19,502 nt of DNA from Candidatus Sulfopaludibacter sp. SbA3 (GCA_945861845.1 CAMAWS010000003.1:1-19502); one strand, 5' to 3'. Shown: positions 1 through 6,717, counted from the first letter of the stretch. Program-made: numbers and translations. The notes: generated by a model not told the origin, from the letters alone.

Positions 1-135
1 CGCGGTGCCGCCAAAGAGACAGATCTCGCCCGCAGCGCCGCGGCGTCCCAGCTCATCCGACATTTCCTGGAATGCTTTCAAAATGCTCTCGCGGCTCAGC
101 CCGGATTCTCCGGCTTTGTTCGGTTCTTCGGACAT
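1..135 (-). CDS. Nucleotidyltransferase-like protein (DUF6036/AbiEii-like), 5' end only
   Basis: Forty-five codons are open from an ATG at 135 to the left edge, so only the N-terminus is present. The peptide begins MSEEPNKAGESGLSRESILK and ends in a helix followed by 'EICLFGGTA'. A 'LFGG(T/A)AM' strand after a short N-terminal helix is the start of the nucleotidyltransferase fold in the DUF6036 and AbiEii-like families, where the G-G motif helps hold the nucleotide. The catalytic D-x-D would lie beyond the edge and cannot be checked. A plausible ribosome-binding site (GGTAGG) lies about 11 nt upstream of the ATG. The gene follows the PIN/antitoxin pair on the same strand after a 93-nt gap and could be co-transcribed. 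Relatives often act as toxins of toxin-antitoxin or abortive-infection pairs, but that role is inferred. Confidence 0.6.
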   Translation of the reverse strand, partial: MSEEPNKAGESGLSRESILKAFQEMSDELGRRGAAGEICLFGGTA

Positions 136-228
136 GGCGTTAAGCCTACCAGCCCTCGACTGGACGAGCCACCCCGATATATCAGGGAGGGCGGGAAACC
201 GGACGATCTCATTCGAAACGTTTTGACG

Positions 229-681
229 TCATCGCCTGCGATCACGAAGAAGGGAGAGAATGTCGATATCGCCTGCAATCAGAACACCGCGCTCCTTGCA
301 GTATTCGAGAACATCGGGATGGTAGAAGTCGCGGTTCAAGGTGCATAGGATTTCGGCTCCCCCGACCACTGCTGTATGAACCACCGGATCATCGTCCGCG
401 TCTGATGGAACGACGCGAGGCGCCGGACCCGGGAAAACGAATTCCGACACTTCCCTTGCTGTAACGTAGCTGAGGAACTCGGCCACCTCCTCAACGGTCA
501 GCCTTGTTGCGGCTCGAACGCGGTCGTACTGAAAAACGCGCTCAAGCTCCTTCAGAAGAAATGGAGAGAGGAGCAAAACATGCTCTGGTGAGTCGACGAT
601 GAGTTGGAGTAGTTCTCGGGCCGGACCTCTGGCCTTGGCGTTGGCCCGAACAAGGATGTTCGTGTCAAGGACGATCCTCAT
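229..681 (-). CDS. PIN-domain toxin (VapC-like, COG1569-type putative toxin)
   Basis: A complete 150-residue PIN protein, the usual size for the family. PIN domains are Mg-dependent ribonucleases. The acidic pocket is visible: D6 in 'VLDTN' near the N-terminus, E45 in 'LLKELERV', and the D94-D98 cluster in 'SDADDDPVVHTA', followed by 'LNRDF' with D118. The 'VLDTNILVRA...' opening and the final 'A..ILCTLNRDF' strand are typical of the 'putative toxin-antitoxin system toxin component, PIN family' group. Its ATG lies inside the end of the upstream antitoxin gene (4-bp ATGA overlap, 678-681), the standard antitoxin-toxin arrangement with translational coupling. The expected activity is RNA cleavage that inhibits translation when the antitoxin is lost; the target is unknown. 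The active site looks intact. Confidence 0.85.
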   Translation of the reverse strand: MRIVLDTNILVRANAKARGPARELLQLIVDSPEHVLLLSPFLLKELERVFQYDRVRAATRLTVEEVAEFLSYVTAREVSEFVFPGPAPRVVPSDADDDPVVHTAVVGGAEILCTLNRDFYHPDVLEYCKERGVLIAGDIDILSLLRDRRR

Positions 682-956
682 ACACGGTCGTGCCGCACAT
701 CGTCCAGCGCTTCATTGATCGCCGCCTCTATTTGTTCCTCCGAAACACCGGTGACTTTGTCCGCACGGCGATTGAGGAACGCTTCCAGGTTCCGCGCTAC
801 TGCTTCCCGGCCTTCGGATGGTGGAACCCGCTGCGGAGGGACCGCGGCAACGCTGATCTCTTCGTCAGGCGCAATCGACCGGCCGAGGAGCTGTTCAACG
901 GCGGACTTTACCGCCTGGGACAGTTCGCTTGCCTTCTTAATCGACACATTCTGCAT
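678..956 (-). CDS. Antitoxin partner of the PIN toxin
   Basis: A 92-residue acidic protein (MQNVSIKKASELSQAVKSAV...) directly upstream of, and overlapping, the PIN toxin gene. The assignment rests mainly on position, size and the overlap. The sequence has an N-terminal basic segment with 'VSIKKASELSQAVKSAVEQLLGR', which could be a DNA-binding module, a proline-rich linker around residues 39-47, and a C-terminal helical, acidic part 'EEQIEAAINEALDDVRHDRV' suitable for wrapping the toxin. I do not recognise the exact antitoxin family. The ATG at 956 has a good Shine-Dalgarno, GAGAGGAG, about 8-15 nt upstream. Antitoxins of this type usually autorepress; no clear operator is visible immediately upstream. 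Confidence 0.7.
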   Translation of the reverse strand: MQNVSIKKASELSQAVKSAVEQLLGRSIAPDEEISVAAVPPQRVPPSEGREAVARNLEAFLNRRADKVTGVSEEQIEAAINEALDDVRHDRV

Positions 957-1278
957 TGCCAGAATCTCCTCTCAGGTTCTTATCGTACCAAACCGGCCTT
1001 TGAAGACATCCGTTGAAATTCTAACCTTGTCGATATACGCACCGCGGCATTAAAGACGGGAATCGTCGCTGGCGACTGCCGGTCCAGCTCTTATTTCCGT
1101 TTGGCCGTTTCTTCGGCGATCTGTATTATCCAGCGGTAACTTCGACATGGCGTCCGACGGTCGTCTCACCCGAACAAAGCAGGTGCGCAGGAATTCCTGC
1201 GCGAAAGTCGCACAACACCGTGTGCTGCCGGGCGACGAACAGAATTATCCTGCGTATGCTTAACACAGCGGAGAAGAC
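957..1278. other. Intergenic region between divergent antitoxin and hsdM remnant
   Basis: About 320 bases without a supportable gene; the open frames crossing its left end are shadows of the antitoxin gene. It must hold divergent promoters for the toxin-antitoxin operon and for the restriction locus, but I see no convincing -35/-10 pair. It contains a short dyad GTCGC-TG-GCGAC at 1065-1076 and the 18-bp palindrome at 1185-1202, which is listed separately. Confidence 0.5.
1185..1202. promoter_or_regulatory. Perfect 18-bp palindrome upstream of hsdM remnant
   Basis: GCGCAGGAATTCCTGCGC reads identically on both strands with no spacer. It lies 76 bp before the hsdM start codon, within the expected promoter region, and so could be the operator of a dimeric regulator. 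Its role is inferred; it could also be a chance palindrome centred on an EcoRI-type GAATTC. Confidence 0.4.
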
Positions 1279-1938
1279 ATGATTACCGGCGACATCAAGA
1301 GTCAGATCGACCGCATCTGGGACGCTTTCTGGTCGGGCGGTATCTCGAACCCGCTCGAAGTCATCGAACAGATCACCTACCTGCTGTTCCTGCGCCGACT
1401 GGATGACCTACACACGTTGGAGGAGAACAAGTCCTCACGGCTGAAAAGGCCGATGGAACGGCGTGTGTTTCCCGAAGGCAACGATAGCAAGGGAAGCTCC
1501 TACAACGATCTGCGCTGGTCGCGCTTTAAACATATGGCCCCGGCGGAGATGTACGACGTGGTCGGCGAGCATGTCTTCCCGTTTTTACGCGCACTGGGTG
1601 GCGACGATTCCACGTATGCCCACCACATGAAGGACGCGCGCTTCACCATCCCCACGCCGGCGCTGCTGGCCAAGGTAGTGGACCTGCTCGACAACGTGCC
1701 GATGGAGGACCGCGACACCAAGGGCGATCTCTACGAGTACATGCTTGGAAAGATTGCCACTGCCGGGCAGAACGGTCAGTTCCGAACTCCGCGCCACATC
1801 ATCCAGTTGATGGTAGAGATGACTGCCCCGCAGCCGAACGACCTGATTTGCGATCCTGCCTGCGGCACAGCCGGCTTTCTCGTAGCGGCGGGCGAGTATT
1901 TGCGCGAGCGTCAATCTACTCGGATTTTGAAGACGTGA
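1279..1938 (+). pseudogene. hsdM: Type I restriction-modification methyltransferase HsdM, 3'-truncated
   Basis: The first 212 residues are a standard HsdM N-terminus: helical HsdM_N domain (about 1-140, 'DAFWSGGISNPLEVIEQITYLLFLRRLDD'), then '[16 protein letters not shown]' (residues 166-181) and the S-adenosylmethionine motif I '[14 protein letters not shown]' (191-204). The catalytic NPPF motif IV and the rest of the N6-adenine methyltransferase domain are missing. After R211-Q212 the frame reads only seven unrelated codons to a TGA, because the DNA has switched to hsdR sequence in another frame. A normal HsdM is roughly 480-550 residues. The ATG has a reasonable Shine-Dalgarno (GGAG about 8 nt upstream). 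It cannot methylate as it stands, so I call it a pseudogene created by deletion. Confidence 0.85.
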
Positions 1939-2459
1939 TGGGAGCCGCGACAAATGTCGAGTTGCCCGGATTTGCAGATGGGGCTGGTTTCGAAAAGTTT
2001 CGGGCCAAAGCGCAGGCGTTTCTGAGGTATCACCAGGATCACATTGCGGTCCATAAACTGCGCATGAACAGGGCGCTCACGGCGGCAGACATCGCGGATC
2101 TGGAACGAATGCTCAGCGAGAGTGGGGTCGGCGGGCCTGAAGATATCAACCGCGCCAAGACGATGTCGCAGGGTCTCGGGTTGTTTGTGCGTTCACTTGT
2201 CGGACTTGATCGAGAGGCGGCGAAAGAGGCTTTGGCCAGCTTTCTGACCGGCAAAACGCTAAGCGCGAACCAGATCGAGTTTGTGAATCTAATCGTCAAT
2301 CACCTTACCGAACATGGCGTGATGGATGCCTCGCGACTTTATGAATCACCGTTCACGGACCTTACCCCACAAGGTCCCGATGGACTTTTCGCATCGGCGG
2401 AGGTTGACGAACTAGTAAGCGTTCTTGAACGCGTCAGGGCGATGGCGATTGCCGCATGA
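1914..2459 (+). pseudogene. hsdR: Type I restriction endonuclease HsdR, C-terminal remnant (EcoEI_R_C)
   Basis: The 181 codons from '[10 protein letters not shown]' to the stop match the C-terminal domain of type I restriction subunit R (EcoEI_R_C type). The recognisable strings are '[20 protein letters not shown]', '[13 protein letters not shown]', '[20 protein letters not shown]', '[20 protein letters not shown]' and '[18 protein letters not shown]'. This domain contacts the methyltransferase core. The N-terminal PD-(D/E)XK nuclease and the DEAD-box translocase motors are absent. The homology begins within a few bases of where hsdM homology ends (about 1911-1914). An ATG at 1938 overlaps the hsdM-frame stop (TGATG), so a protein of about 173 residues could still be translated by coupling; whether it is made is unknown. 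Confidence 0.85.
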
Positions 2460-2597
2460 ATTAGCCTGCCTGCACGTCGTGCTAAACAGTCGCGGCCCTA
2501 AAGAATCTCGTGCTAGAGCCCGCGGCTACTTCGAAAGCGGTTAAAAAGCTCACAGCCGGAAATAGCGCGTTGGCGATTCGTGTGAAATAATCCCCGC

Positions 2598-3386
2598 ATG
2601 CGAAACTCCATAATCTTGCTTTTGGCTGGCTTGCTGTCTGTTCCCGCCGCCGCCCAGTCCCCCGCCGGGACGCTTGCGCCTACCGGCACGCTCCGCGCCG
2701 CATTCCTGGGCACGAATCCTGTGCATGCCCGCGTGGATCCCCAGACGGGAGCGGTTACCGGTCCGGTCGCGGATCTGGTGAAGGAACTCGCCCGCCAGTT
2801 GGGCGTTCCATATACGCTCGTCCCGGCGCCGAACCCGGCCGGCGTTATCGACCACCTGAAAAAACGCACGGTCGATATCGGGTTCATGGCCTACGACGAG
2901 AGTCGCGCGCAAGAAGTGGATTTCGCCGGCCCATTCGCCCTGATGAACAGCAGTTATATCGTGCGCGCGGATTCCCCGATTCAAAAAACCGCCGATGCCG
3001 ATCGTACGGGATTGCAGATCGGCGTGGTGAGGGGCCAGAGCCAGCAACTATTCCTCAGCGCCAACGTGAAGAACGCCGGCGTGAAAGTTTTCGAAACGAT
3101 GCCGCCCCAGGCTGAACTCGAGCGCTTGATAGCGAGCGGCGAAATAAACGCTTTCGGCGTGAACAGCCAGCGCGCCATTGACGCTGCTGCCGCATCCCCC
3201 AGGCTTCGCGCGTTGCCCGACAGTTTCCTTGGCGTTGAACAGTCTTTCGTGGTCGAGAAAGGAAGCGTTGCGAAGGCCGCCGCGATCAATCGGTTCGTCG
3301 ACGCAGTCCGTGCCTCGGGTTTCGTCAAGGCTTCCATAGAACGCGCGAACCTCGCCGGAGTCGATGTGGCGTCACCGCGAAAATAG
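2598..3386 (+). CDS. Periplasmic solute-binding protein, SBP_bac_3 type
   Basis: A 262-residue exported protein. Residues 1-20 form a signal peptide (RNSIILLLAGLLSVPAAAQ, cleavage after the A-A-A-Q region). The mature part follows the family 3 (PF00497) layout of polar amino acid-type binding proteins: first strand 'GTLRAAFLGTNP', 'GPVADLVKELARQLGVPYTLVP', 'VIDHLKKRTVDIGFMAYDESRAQEVDFAGPF' (the classic 'D..RA..VDF..P' signature), 'LQIGVVRGQSQQLFLS', and an 'LIASGEINAFGVN' second-lobe segment. The ligand cannot be read from the sequence. There is no permease or ATPase gene beside it, so it either works with a transporter elsewhere or serves as an orphan sensor-type binding protein. No strong Shine-Dalgarno precedes the ATG. 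The paired palindrome at 3411-3504 follows the stop and may terminate or stabilise its mRNA. Confidence 0.8.
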   Translation: MRNSIILLLAGLLSVPAAAQSPAGTLAPTGTLRAAFLGTNPVHARVDPQTGAVTGPVADLVKELARQLGVPYTLVPAPNPAGVIDHLKKRTVDIGFMAYDESRAQEVDFAGPFALMNSSYIVRADSPIQKTADADRTGLQIGVVRGQSQQLFLSANVKNAGVKVFETMPPQAELERLIASGEINAFGVNSQRAIDAAAASPRLRALPDSFLGVEQSFVVEKGSVAKAAAINRFVDAVRASGFVKASIERANLAGVDVASPRK

Positions 3387-3410
3387 GGTAGTGGGTTCTT
3401 TTGAGAATAT

Positions 3411-3504
3411 GCCTGTGGGCCCGGGGCTTCAGCTCCGGGCAAAGGTCGAGAAACTGTTTTTCTGTTTGAACTTGACGCGGGGCTGAAGCCCCGCGCCCAC
3501 AGGC
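3411..3504. repeat. REP/REPIN-like paired palindrome
   Basis: Two 29-bp arms, 3411-3439 and 3476-3504, are inverted copies of each other (26 of 29 positions match), separated by 36 bp. Each arm starts or ends with GCCTGTGGGC and carries its own palindrome, best in the right arm as GGGGCTGAAGCCCC. Two REP-like units in inverted orientation with a short spacer is the REPIN/BIME layout. It sits just after the solute-binding protein gene, as such elements usually lie between genes. No transposase of the RAYT type is in the window. Confidence 0.75.
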
Positions 3505-3569
3505 AAGGGCGGTTTCTGACCGAAAAGACCCCACTGCCGAACATAAACACCGGAAAACCTAACCAAATA

Positions 3570-3583
3570 GATAGACCTCTATC
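3570..3583. promoter_or_regulatory. Short dyad, possible activator-binding site
   Basis: GATAGA-CC-TCTATC is an inverted repeat of two 6-bp arms. Its centre is about 72 bp upstream of the -24 element of the sigma-54 promoter at 3646-3662, a normal distance for an enhancer-binding protein dimer. A second short dyad, ATTCA-T-TGAAT, lies at 3630-3640. The link to the convergent activator gene is inference only. Confidence 0.3.
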
Positions 3584-3645
3584 CGATCCATTCCTTATCA
3601 GCCTCGACTACGCCTTGTAAGTCCCATGAATTCATTGAATCCGCT

Positions 3646-3662
3646 TTGGCTACGCCGTTGCA
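3646..3662 (+). promoter_or_regulatory. Sigma-54 (-24/-12) promoter for the small secreted protein
   Basis: TTGGC-N7-TTGCA: the -24 element (TTGGC, GG at 3648-3649) and the -12 element (TTGCA, GC at 3660-3661) are separated by exactly the 10 bp between GG and GC that RpoN holoenzyme requires. Transcription would start near 3672, leaving a leader of about 40 nt before the ATG at 3713. Both conserved halves match the consensus; the middle ACG is not conserved. Confidence 0.6.
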
Positions 3663-3712
3663 TCAGTCAGGGCACAGGCAAGACAGCCTGAAAAATTAGG
3701 GAGGGAAAGACG

Positions 3713-4132
3713 ATGAACTTGATAAGAACAGGAATGTTTTCGATATCGCTTCTGGCAGCGTTGATTCTGATGACGGCGGGCACGACGCAAGCCCAGGGCG
3801 TCCAGTTGAAGACCCATATTCCATTCGGTTTTCACGTGGGCGCGCACTATCTGCCGGCGGGCGATTACCTTGTGCGCCCGATCTCGAATAGTGTGACGAA
3901 CCTGATGAACACCAAGACCAAAGACTTGGCCATGATTCCCGTGTTCAGGGTCAACAGCACTGACGGGCCACGCCCCGCAAGGCTCGTCTTCGAGCAGTAT
4001 GGACAGGACACTTTTCTCACGCAATTGTGGGACGGCAGCGATGTAGGTCTCACTCCTGTACCTTCGAAGCGCGAAAGGGAGCTTGCGAAACTCCACACGC
4101 CGGTCCGGACCAGCGCGATCGCCCGCCGTTGA
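3713..4132 (+). CDS. Small secreted protein, acidobacterial 'LPAGDYLV' family, unknown function
   Basis: A 139-residue exported protein. A signal peptide occupies residues 1-28 (basic MNLIR, hydrophobic core ISLLAALILMTAG, TTQAQG cleavage region). The mature part starts 'VQLKTHIPFGFHVGAHYLPAGDYLVRPIS' and continues with 'ARLVFEQYGQDTFLTQLWDG' and 'SKRERELAK'. This pattern (an IPF.F.VG strand, LPAG.Y.V, LVF..YG...FL.Q.W, RERELA) recurs in small secreted proteins that I associate with Acidobacteriota, often in many paralogues; function is not known. It has a strong Shine-Dalgarno (AGGGAGG, about 8 nt before the ATG) and a sigma-54-type promoter about 65 bp upstream. A near-perfect hairpin follows its stop. 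It converges with the sigma-54 activator gene. Confidence 0.75.
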   Translation: MNLIRTGMFSISLLAALILMTAGTTQAQGVQLKTHIPFGFHVGAHYLPAGDYLVRPISNSVTNLMNTKTKDLAMIPVFRVNSTDGPRPARLVFEQYGQDTFLTQLWDGSDVGLTPVPSKRERELAKLHTPVRTSAIARR

Positions 4133-4143
4133 ACGGGAACCCG

Positions 4144-4187
4144 GGCCGCCGGACAAACTCTGAATTACCGGAGTTTGCCCGGCGGCC
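4144..4187. terminator. Bidirectional terminator-like hairpin between convergent genes
   Basis: Seventeen-base arms (4144-4160 and 4171-4187) pair at 16 positions around a 10-nt loop, with a core of CAAACTC against GAGTTTG extended by a GC-rich GGCCGCCGG stem. There is no T-run on either side, so it is not a canonical intrinsic terminator, but its place between two converging stop codons fits. The stop codon of the minus-strand regulator falls in the loop. Confidence 0.6.
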
Positions 4188-6150
4188 TGGAACCAGCCTT
4201 CCGCAGTTCCTCTCTCAGGTCCATGTTTCGAACAAGGCGATGAAGGTAATTCGGATGAAGATCCAGCAGCTTTGCAGCTTCGGTGAAGTTCCCGCCGCTT
4301 TCCTGGACAGCCCTCAGAATCAGCTGTCGTTTCATGCTGTTTACGGCGTCGTGGTATCGCAATTCGCCCTCATGCGCCGGTTGTTGACGCTCCACGAGCG
4401 ATTCCGGCAGGTCTTCCGGCCTGATGTGATCCGAAGAGCCCAGCACCACCGCGCGCTCGATCGCATTCTCCAGTTCGCGGACATTGCCGGGCCAATCATA
4501 GTTCTTCAGTAGTGCATGCGCTTCGCGAGATATTCCGGCAACCGGCCGGCTCGATTCACGCGTGTACTTCTGGACGAAGTAGGCTGACAGCAGCGGGATA
4601 TCCTCAGTGCGCTCGCGCAGAGGCGGCATGGTGACGGAAACGACATTGAGCCGGAAGTAGAGGTCCGGCCGAAACATTCCGGTTTTCATCGCCTCTTCGA
4701 GGTTGCGATTCGTGGCGGCAATGACACGTATGTTTGCCTGGATGGGATGATTTCCGCCCACCCGCTCGAATTCCCGCTGCTGAAGGACTCGAAGCAGTTT
4801 CGCCTGCATTGATGGCGCAAGTTCGCCGATTTCGTCCAGAAAGAGAGTCCCACCCTGGGCGATCTCAATCTTGCCCTTCTTCTGGGCTATAGCTCCCGTG
4901 AAGGCGCCTTTCTCATGACCAAACAACTCGCTTTCCAGCAATGTCTCAACGAGCGCGGCGCAATTGATTGCGACAAAAGGCATGTTTGCCCGCTTGCTGT
5001 TTCGATGTATCGCGCGCGCAACCAGTTCCTTGCCCGTGCCACTTTCACCGCAGATCAGGACCGTGGACTCGGAAGCCGCAACTTTACTGACGAATTGGTA
5101 GACGTCACGCATGCGACCGCTGTCGCCGACCATGTCGTGCTCGATATTGATCTCGTCCTGCAATCGGCGGTTTTCGCCTTCCAGCCATTCGACGTAACGC
5201 GCATGCTCCAGAGCCACGGAGGCAATGGCCGCGATTCCGGTTAGAAGCTGCAGATGGGTTTGATCGAATTGTGCGGACAAGTCAGTGGCGTCGGCATAGA
5301 CCACGCCGAGCTTCTGCTCAAAGACGATCAAAGGCACACACAGCACACACCGAACGCTCGATGCGACGAGACTCTCCGTGGGTATAAATGACGGATCGGC
5401 AGCTATGTCGTTTGCCATTACCGCGACGCCTTCGCGCAAAACATGCCGCGTAACGGTGTGGCTGAACCGGAACGGGCCGGCTGGCGCTGCGCCCTGCTGC
5501 CGGTAAGTGCCCGAAACAAATTCGTCCGCATTATGGCCAAGCAACAGGATGGCCGCCCGTTCCGCGGGAAGAACCTCAAATATCAGTTCGAGCAGCCGGG
5601 CCTGCAACTCGTCCTGGTTACGGATCGCGTTAATTGCGGCGCTGATCCTTAATAGTGCCGCGAGGTCGCGCGCGATCCTGAGGTCACCGGGTATCAGGCT
5701 GGCAAGCCGCTCCGGGTCCAGGTAGACACCTTCCGAGCGGGGCAGTTCCAACGTGATGGTAGTTGGATTTGCCGGTCCGGGCTGGGGATTCAGGGTATCG
5801 GGCGCAAGATCCGCTTCCGTGGTCTCGTGTTCGAGAAAGACAAACTCGGACGTGCCCACATTGATGCGATCGCCGTGGCTGAGGACGGTCTCGTGGGCCG
5901 GCAGCCGGTTCACAAACGTTCCGTTCAGGCTTTCAAAATCCACAACACGAAAGTGACTTCCCTCACTGCTGATCGAACAGTGACGGCGGGACACCAGCGA
6001 ATCGTTGAGGACGACCTGGTTTGATGGTTCCCGGCCGAACGAGAGCTCGGTATCGAGGCATGGGAAGAGCTTCCCTTTGAGAGGACCCGAAAGAGCGATC
6101 AGTCTTGGCTGCATGAGACCATAAGTTTGGGATGAGAATTCGGCCCTCAT
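4165..6150 (-). CDS. FHA-GAF sigma-54-dependent transcriptional activator
   Basis: A 661-residue enhancer-binding protein. Domains (numbered from the ATG at 6150): FHA about 13-107 ('[24 protein letters not shown]', 'NGTFVN'), GAF about 165-320, AAA+ about 340-570, and a Fis-type helix-turn-helix at about 619-644 ('[20 protein letters not shown]'). Walker A GESGTGKE is at 368-375, the sigma-54 loop GAFTGA at 415-420, Walker B TLFLDE at 435-440, then '[12 protein letters not shown]' and '[15 protein letters not shown]'. All motifs for ATP-driven remodelling of RNA polymerase-sigma-54 are intact. FHA suggests control by binding a phosphothreonine partner, and GAF a small ligand. The frame runs up to a TTG at 6198, but no homology lies there; ATG 6150 or ATG 6114 (just before the FHA domain) is the likely start, and neither has a clear Shine-Dalgarno. 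The GxxExxY cassette lies about 50 bp upstream. Confidence 0.9.
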   Translation of the reverse strand: MRAEFSSQTYGLMQPRLIALSGPLKGKLFPCLDTELSFGREPSNQVVLNDSLVSRRHCSISSEGSHFRVVDFESLNGTFVNRLPAHETVLSHGDRINVGTSEFVFLEHETTEADLAPDTLNPQPGPANPTTITLELPRSEGVYLDPERLASLIPGDLRIARDLAALLRISAAINAIRNQDELQARLLELIFEVLPAERAAILLLGHNADEFVSGTYRQQGAAPAGPFRFSHTVTRHVLREGVAVMANDIAADPSFIPTESLVASSVRCVLCVPLIVFEQKLGVVYADATDLSAQFDQTHLQLLTGIAAIASVALEHARYVEWLEGENRRLQDEINIEHDMVGDSGRMRDVYQFVSKVAASESTVLICGESGTGKELVARAIHRNSKRANMPFVAINCAALVETLLESELFGHEKGAFTGAIAQKKGKIEIAQGGTLFLDEIGELAPSMQAKLLRVLQQREFERVGGNHPIQANIRVIAATNRNLEEAMKTGMFRPDLYFRLNVVSVTMPPLRERTEDIPLLSAYFVQKYTRESSRPVAGISREAHALLKNYDWPGNVRELENAIERAVVLGSSDHIRPEDLPESLVERQQPAHEGELRYHDAVNSMKRQLILRAVQESGGNFTEAAKLLDLHPNYLHRLVRNMDLREELRKAGSRPPGKLR

Positions 6151-6203
6151 GCTAATGGAAACGGACGGGGACTGTTTAATTATTTCCAGGGGATGCAAGA
6201 GAA

Positions 6204-6239
6204 AACCGCCAAGACGCGGAGAGCGCCAAGGGGGGAGGG
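6204..6239 (+). repeat. Left inverted-repeat arm of the GxxExxY cassette
   Basis: It begins AACCGCCAAGACGC, then a second CGCCAAGG and a G-rich tail (GGGGGGAGGG). The tail doubles as the Shine-Dalgarno of the GxxExxY gene, whose ATG begins 4 bases after the arm. Confidence 0.65.
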
Positions 6240-6242
6240 AAA

Positions 6243-6650
6243 ATGTACAAAGAACCGGATAAGAAGACGGACGAATTAGCGCATGCGGTTATCGGCGCGG
6301 CGATCGAAGTTCACCGTGTGCTCGGGCCGGGATATCTGGAAAGCGTTTATGAGGAAGCGCTGGTGGTCGAGTTGACTCTGCGGGGCATCCCATTCGAACG
6401 GCAGAAAAGCGTGGGCGTGGACTATAAAGGCCACGCGGTCGGCGAGGGGCGAATGGACATGGTCGTCGATGGTTGCCTGATCGTTGAGCTCAAGGCGATA
6501 GCGGCTATGGCTCCCGTCCATACGGCGCAGGTCCTGTCCTACCTGAAGGCCATGTGCCTTCCGCTCGGCCTACTGATTAACTTCAATGTTCCCGTGCTCA
6601 AGGATGGCGTTAAGCGCGTCGTTCTGACGAATCAAATCAACCGCCCATGA
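6243..6650 (+). CDS. GxxExxY protein (PDDEXK_3-type)
   Basis: A 135-residue member of the GxxExxY family (TIGR04256/PF13366). The naming motif is present as G30-Y-L-E33-S-V-Y36 within '[14 protein letters not shown]'. The nuclease-like core follows: '[19 protein letters not shown]', with D72, E82 and K84 in the order of a PD-(D/E)XK active site, then '[11 protein letters not shown]' (H93, Q96, Y100) and the final strand 'LGLLINFNV'. Length is normal and the active-site-like residues are intact. The family's function is unproven; a nuclease-like fold is the usual inference. Translation starts from a strong Shine-Dalgarno that lies inside the left inverted-repeat arm. The gene is divergent from the sigma-54 activator and convergent with the DUF3810 gene. 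Confidence 0.9.
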   Translation: MYKEPDKKTDELAHAVIGAAIEVHRVLGPGYLESVYEEALVVELTLRGIPFERQKSVGVDYKGHAVGEGRMDMVVDGCLIVELKAIAAMAPVHTAQVLSYLKAMCLPLGLLINFNVPVLKDGVKRVVLTNQINRP

Positions 6651-6660
6651 AACCTCTTCC

Positions 6661-6696
6661 CTCTTCCTTCTTGGCGGCCTTGGCGTCTTGGCGGTT
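6661..6696 (-). repeat. Right inverted-repeat arm of the GxxExxY cassette
   Basis: It ends GCGTCTTGGCGGTT, the exact complement of the outer 14 bp of the left arm, and contains three TTGGCG units in a row with short spacers. It lies 11 bases after the GxxExxY stop codon, and transcribed together the two arms could fold into a long stem. Confidence 0.65.
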
Positions 6697-6717
6697 GCTC
6701 CCAGTTGACGAACCCTT

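Larger units (their letters stand above)
6204..6696. mobile_element. GxxExxY cassette bounded by inverted repeats
   Basis: The GxxExxY gene is framed by inverted repeats at 6204-6239 and 6661-6696. The outer 14 bp (AACCGCCAAGACGC and its complement) are perfect, and the ungapped 36-bp alignment matches at 28 positions. Each arm contains tandem variants of CGCCAAG. The 493-bp unit holds one gene and nothing else, like a small non-autonomous element or a mobilised gene unit. I see no certain target-site duplication and no transposase. The mobile interpretation is inference. Confidence 0.5.

Noticed and set aside
6151..6198. N-terminal extension of the sigma-54 activator from a TTG at 6198
   Set aside because: No Shine-Dalgarno precedes it, the added residues are not part of the FHA domain, and the sequence abuts the GxxExxY repeat arm; ATG 6150 or 6114 is more likely.
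6195..6212. Minus-strand TTGGC...TTGCA as a sigma-54 promoter of the activator gene
   Set aside because: The spacing between the two boxes is 9 instead of 7 bases (GG to GC 12 instead of 10), which RpoN does not tolerate.
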